From positions 930,001 through 994,000 of the forward strand of contig CM106586.1 in assembly GCA_048013815.1 (NCBI GenBank): a DNA stretch of 64,000 nucleotides, given 5' to 3'. Shown here in pieces: positions 10,508 through 16,500 of the stretch. A program made the translations under genes and the position numbers. This DNA comes from Setoptus koraiensis. Its lineage: Eukaryota > Arthropoda. Below the pieces are notes generated by a model. That model saw only the letters and a list, made by a program, of their open reading frames with translations, was not told where the DNA came from and ran no database searches. How positions within the stretch are numbered: the stretch's first letter is position 1; each line of letters begins with the position of its first letter.

Positions 10508-13500
10508 GTAAGTATCGGTCCTTTAGTGTATGAACCACCTCAATATAGTGATAAGTTGGACTTAGTAAAAATTTCTCCAAATCAACTTTTGTATAGAATG
10601 CCTCGGTGTCTGTAGCTTCTACAAGCGTTCTGCAGACCCATGTCAATAGTCCCCTCGTTAGATCCAATATATGGTCCCATGTTAATGAGTGTATATTCAC
10701 CCATATAGATAATTCATATGTTATGTTAGTGTCTGCAGCTTCTACAAGCGTTTTGCAGACCCATGTTATTAGTCCCCTCATCAGCTCAAATATGTGAACC
10801 CATGTCGTTGAGTACATATTGACCCATGTAGAGGGCTCATGTGTTAGTTGCAGTGTAGCTTCTACAAGCGTTCTGCAGACCCATGTCATTGGTCCCCTCA
10901 TCATTGCTACCACCTCATAGTTATATGAACTTGATGTTAATACATTTATCATTTCTCTTATCTCTTTTCCTATATTATACAGGTTATCATGTCGCTTTAT
11001 ACTATTAATACTCATGACAATGCGGACATCAACACCCTTGTTGAATGGAATCATTTCACCGCTGCCTACTTCAACAAATTCGCATTGGAATTTAATAAAA
11101 GTTTCTTCGCAATCGGATTGCCAATTAACAATTATTATGGTATTGGCTTCTGTGATGCTGTCGTGCAAGAAATCATCAAGCATCGAAAGACCGCAATCAT
11201 TGTGGCTTACTTGCCAGGGCCTTATGGACCAGATTGCAACGTTGCACTTCATCTGTTTTATCTGAATAATCGTGGCAATTATCTCTTCAGCACCGTGGTT
11301 TATCCTTGTAAGAGTCCCGTTGTCGGGGACAAGGAGGCCCATAACAGGAGTGAGGAGTTTATTATAGCACGTTCTGGTCTCATGGTAAACGTTGGTAATA
11401 ACTATCTGCCCCGCGAGCCGACCAGCACTGAGCCGCTCGCAGAGGATTTCCATATTCGGCCACAGGTGGCATACATAGTATTGGGTGGGATACCCGCATA
11501 TGCGCCTAATTTGCCTGCATTTATGAGGGTGCACCATGTAGGATTCCTTCATGATGTCTTTGTCAATAAATTGTTGGCCAGATTTTTGGAAAAAGGCCTC
11601 ATTATCAAGTCTTCTGTTGATCAAACCAAACTGATGTTGGCAACTGCTCATCAAGCGGCTCGGCTTATTAGGACAACAGCCATGGAATTTCACTATAATG
11701 TTTTGCAAGCATCTCCAGGTAGAGAGCTTATAACTGCTACTACGGATATTGTTACTCGTGGAGAGATCCAATATAATTATGTGGTCCCCACCTCTTTGCC
11801 GGCACCGCGTTTTTATATTCAAGGTGATAATGGAACTGATGAGGATGTTTTGACCTTCGTTAATCAGGTCTGCTCCATGTTCAAACAGGCAAGCAACATG
11901 AGCCTTAAGAGGGCAATCAACTCTAACTATATCAAGGTGCTGACCCCTATGGTGTGTAAAATTGGCCTCAAGAACCTTATCACGGATTATAAGGTCTTTC
12001 ATAGTTATGCTGATGGCCTTAGGAGCGTGCGTTTTACCCCTACAATACTGCCTATTATTCTGCCAGGCCATGTCTTGTATGCGGTATTTCTCAACCGCGA
12101 CGTGGCCTCTCAAGTTACTCACGCTTATATATTGACCGATAGTAACTTCAAGCCGGATAATTATTATACCCGCCTGGACATGATGACTGTTCTTCTGCAA
12201 ATCAGCCGGATATTTAGCTTCATATGTTCTTTGGATCCCATGGTTTTCAGGTACACCATGATGCAACACAGCGACCTCGATGGGAAAGAACCTAGGGCTA
12301 TTACTCCTTTGCTGCACTTCAATTGTCTGGTACAGTGGCTCAAGTTGATGCCTTATCCACCTCAGCAGATTAATTCCTTTGAGTTGGCCATCAACATTGA
12401 GGACTTTGTTAAAACGATCATCCAGGAATATCATTGCAATCCACTTTGCGTAGCAAGGGACGCTAGCTATGATGCCATGTTGGCCCAGGATGTTAGGTGC
12501 ATTCCTTCTGTTGGATATCTTGGAGCGCAGAGGCTCAGTGTCATGGCTGCCCGGGCGGACGTGGCCCGTTATCAGGCACTTACCTTGATTCCATTGAAAA
12601 AGGTATTTTCTCCGTACGCTGTTTTTACTCATATTACTTACCGCACTTTGGACAAGCGTGATAGGCCTCGCGACGTGGTGCCTGCAGAGGTGGATAATCA
12701 ACCGGGCCATTATTTTCCATCCAAGGTCCCGTTCAATGTTATTGGCTCTGACATGGGTCAACCTCCTCAATTGCCCGGCCAGTTCATACATCCTGCGTTG
12801 CCTGGCACAGCAACTGTCCACAGAGTTGCTGATTCTGTGGTTAGTTTTCAGGCCAGTGATTCTACCAGGGAGCTCAACCTTATGAGGGATCGAGCAACTA
12901 CCGCTTGGGGTATTCCTCATAATGAGATAGAGGCTATAAGATTGGAAAAGGAGTACATTAATTATTGGAACTCGGTTCGTACTGACCCATGCATTTCCAT
13001 CGCACATTCCTTTGGTCATCCTCCATTGGAAGGATCTATAGTTGAGCCTGACGCATCTTTGGCTATTAGTGCGCCTCATCATGTACAGCCTCCTTCTGAG
13101 ATCACTCCAAGTGCTACCTTGGCGCCTTTGTCCCCTGGTATGCAACAAGAAGTTCCATCTAATGAACCGGACCATGTGGTGGATCCAGTGCCCTCGTCGC
13201 AGCCAGAGACAATTCCGACTCCTGTTGATAAGGCTACAGGTGCTAAGCGCAAGAAGGGTGCCAAATCCCCTCCTGCTGCTAAAGCTAAAAAGCCTAGATC
13301 TGCTGACAAAACGCCTGCCCCGAAGAAGAAGGGAAAGGATAAAGAGCCCCTTCTGGTCACTATTGACGAGAATGACCCTCCTATGACTTCTTCTGAGGCT
13401 CCTGGAACGTCTGGCATAAGGCCTTCTGCAAAGCCTACACCCGGTGGGAAGAAAAAGGGAAAGAAAACTAGGGCTTCGGATGAGACCCCTTCTCAAGTTA

Positions 13501-16500
13501 GTGATGAGAGTTCTGATGAGGAGCAGCAGCAGGATACAAGACCGGCTAGGACAAAGAAGGTGCCTCGTCAAAAGCCGCGGACACCGCCTCCATCTACCAT
13601 CAGTCATCATCACAACTACACTTCTCACACTCTCAAATGGGTACAGCTCAAGGGATCGATCACCAATGACGATGAGACCCTCTTTTCGGAATATCCGGCC
13701 AATGACAATTTGGCCATGACGTTGACTCTGCCAAACGTCAGTCCAGATGACGATGACTTTATATGGGCGAAACCTCCTCGATGTCCCCTTAGCGTGTTGC
13801 CTCGTGCACTTGACTTCAATAATCTCGCGTCTGCGATTCAGGTTGAGTTTGCAGTTAAAAGATCCGCTGAGCATCCTCCTCGTACCGACATTAAGGTGGT
13901 CGAGAAGTATTATTATGCTTTTATTTGCCCCATTGGTTATACAGCTAATTCTGCATACCCCAGACAAGTGCGATACACTGGTAGGTTCAACTTCTCTAGG
14001 AAGGATATGGAGTCCTTTCCTGGTTTTTTGCCGGTCTGGGACCATGAGCTTGGCTACCTTGGATTTCGACAGCTGCCTGAATGTATTTATGCCAGGCTTT
14101 CTAAAAGATTCAGCTTGGATAAGCTTGCGGAAAACAGCAATATTGTCAATAGGGTGCCCCCTCCTGGAGCTAAACCTTGTCATCCGCTTGAGGCTGATGA
14201 GCAGTCCTCTGACAATCCATTTGTTACAAGCAACATTAGAGATGTCCAATCTCCCCTCAAAGAAAGATATGAGGAGATTAGCCGCAATTGGATGAAGATG
14301 TCCAAGGAGTTTAAAAAGGAATTTGGTATCCCAGAAGAGCTCCGTAATTTGTACTCTCGTCATGGTTATAAGGAAAGGGTTCCTACCAATTTTCAATTGG
14401 CTTATCTTAAATACATATATTGGCCAAAGCTCATTGCTGCTGCAGAGAAATACTCCGAGGGATGCAAGGAATACTCCAGATTCGCCAGCGACCATATTAA
14501 GCCGTATAATAATATCCACACGGGCAAAGGCAATCTTAACATGGGTCAAACGGATAACATTTCGAATGACAAGTTTGCTGCCTTTTGTGATGGTACAAAC
14601 ATCTTTGGTCAGATCCTTTGCGAGGTTTCCCGTCGCTTTAAGCAGCTTTGCTCCAGGAAGAACAATGAGGCTATTGGATCTTCTCCAGTCGACCTCATTA
14701 GTGGTTATTTCCAATTGGAGATTTATTTCAGTACTGGCGTATGTGCTCCTGCCTGGGATAGATCGTGGCATCAGGCCAGGCTTCAGTTTCATGTCATGGC
14801 CGCTATTAACCCAGACAATTGCTGGAATAGTAATGTAGCCAATTTGAGACCACCTCTTCAATATCCAGGCCCTATTAGTTATAAGAGGCTTGACTACCTC
14901 AAATGCTTGGAAGCATGGAGGCGTTACCTTCATTCGGAACATTCTGATTTTGTTTCCACTAATGAGGATCAGCCTGGTGATGATCCTGGTGATGATGAGG
15001 GTGGACCCTCCAACAAAACACCTCGTGGACGTAGATCTCCTCCTCGTAGATCTCCTCCAAGAACCTCTGGAGGTAGAGATGCCAATGAGGGTACTCCTAG
15101 ACGGCAATCTCCTAGAAAGAAGAGGACCGCCGCTACTGAGCCACCGACTACCTTTTCGTCTGATTTGGATCGTCATGATGCCGCCACAGAGGTAACGCAT
15201 GCATCTAATATTAAAGACCTCATGATATCTATTTCGCCATTGCCTAGCGACATGGTTAATAATCTGGCTTGCACCGATTCTGCTTATGTTTCTTCTATTG
15301 TACAGGCCCATAAGATTGCCCGCCTTCAAAGGAGAAGGGAACTCAGAGCTGCAAAAAAGAATAGTCGTAATGCAGTTGCAGCGACCGCCACACCAGTACA
15401 GACATCGAAAACAACAACGCCAGTAACAGCAGCGCCAGTTATAATACCGCCAACAGTGACCACCTCGACAGCACCACCGCCAGTAACAGAAGCACCAGCA
15501 ATAATACCACCAACAGTATCCCCATCGACAATGCCAATTCCAGCAACAGCAGTTCCAACAACAGTAACCACTTCCATAACACCGACTCCAGCACCAATAG
15601 TGCCAGCTATAACGACACCAGTGACAACAGCACCAGCAGTAGCAACACCCTCGACAACAGCACCAGTGGCTGCGCCTACAAGTGATGTACCTCATCAGGT
15701 TGATTCTACTCCAATTCATAGTGATACAGTAGAGCAAGTGCCTATTCAACCACAAGTGGCCAATCCTGTTATCAATACATCCACAGAGCCGCCCCATAAT
15801 GAGGTCACCCCTGGTAATGATACTGACAGCAGTATGGTCCCTCTCGGCGAACCAGCAGTTGCTTCTGCTGCCAATGAACAGAGTTCTATTGTATCTGCTG
15901 CTCCCACTCATAATGAGGGAGCTCTTATTACCGGCATCAGTTCTTCTCAACCACAACCTCATGATGATGAGGATGCTCAATCTCAAGTTTCTGGTATTAA
16001 TTTTGAGCGAGTGGATTTTAGTGTGCTCAACGATGATGAGACCTCTGGTTCTGAGATACCGGACCTTGATCCAGAGGAGGACCAGCTCCTTAATACTCCT
16101 AATAGTGACGCTTCCGATAAAACTAGCAGCGACGCAGATAATACATCTGATGATGAAGGATCTAACTCCGTTCATTCTGCTGGTCACCCTTATGAGGCTG
16201 TCGATTCCGACGGAGGCAATACAAGTGATAGTGATAGCAGCGTGGTTGAATCCCGAGACAGCTCTATACAAGAAGTTCCTATTGTAGATCCAACTCCTCC
16301 TATCCAGGACGAGAATATCGACACAACCGCCAAGAAAGATACTGTCGTTCGATCTGGACCAGTTGTACCAGTTGAAAACTTGGATGCACCTTCTACTGCC
16401 TTGGTTCCGGCAGCTTCTAATGTACAAACCCCACTTAAACCTGTTTCTCCCCATGTCAATGTGAGTGTTCCAGTCAAAATAAGTGATCTTGTTGCAGCAT

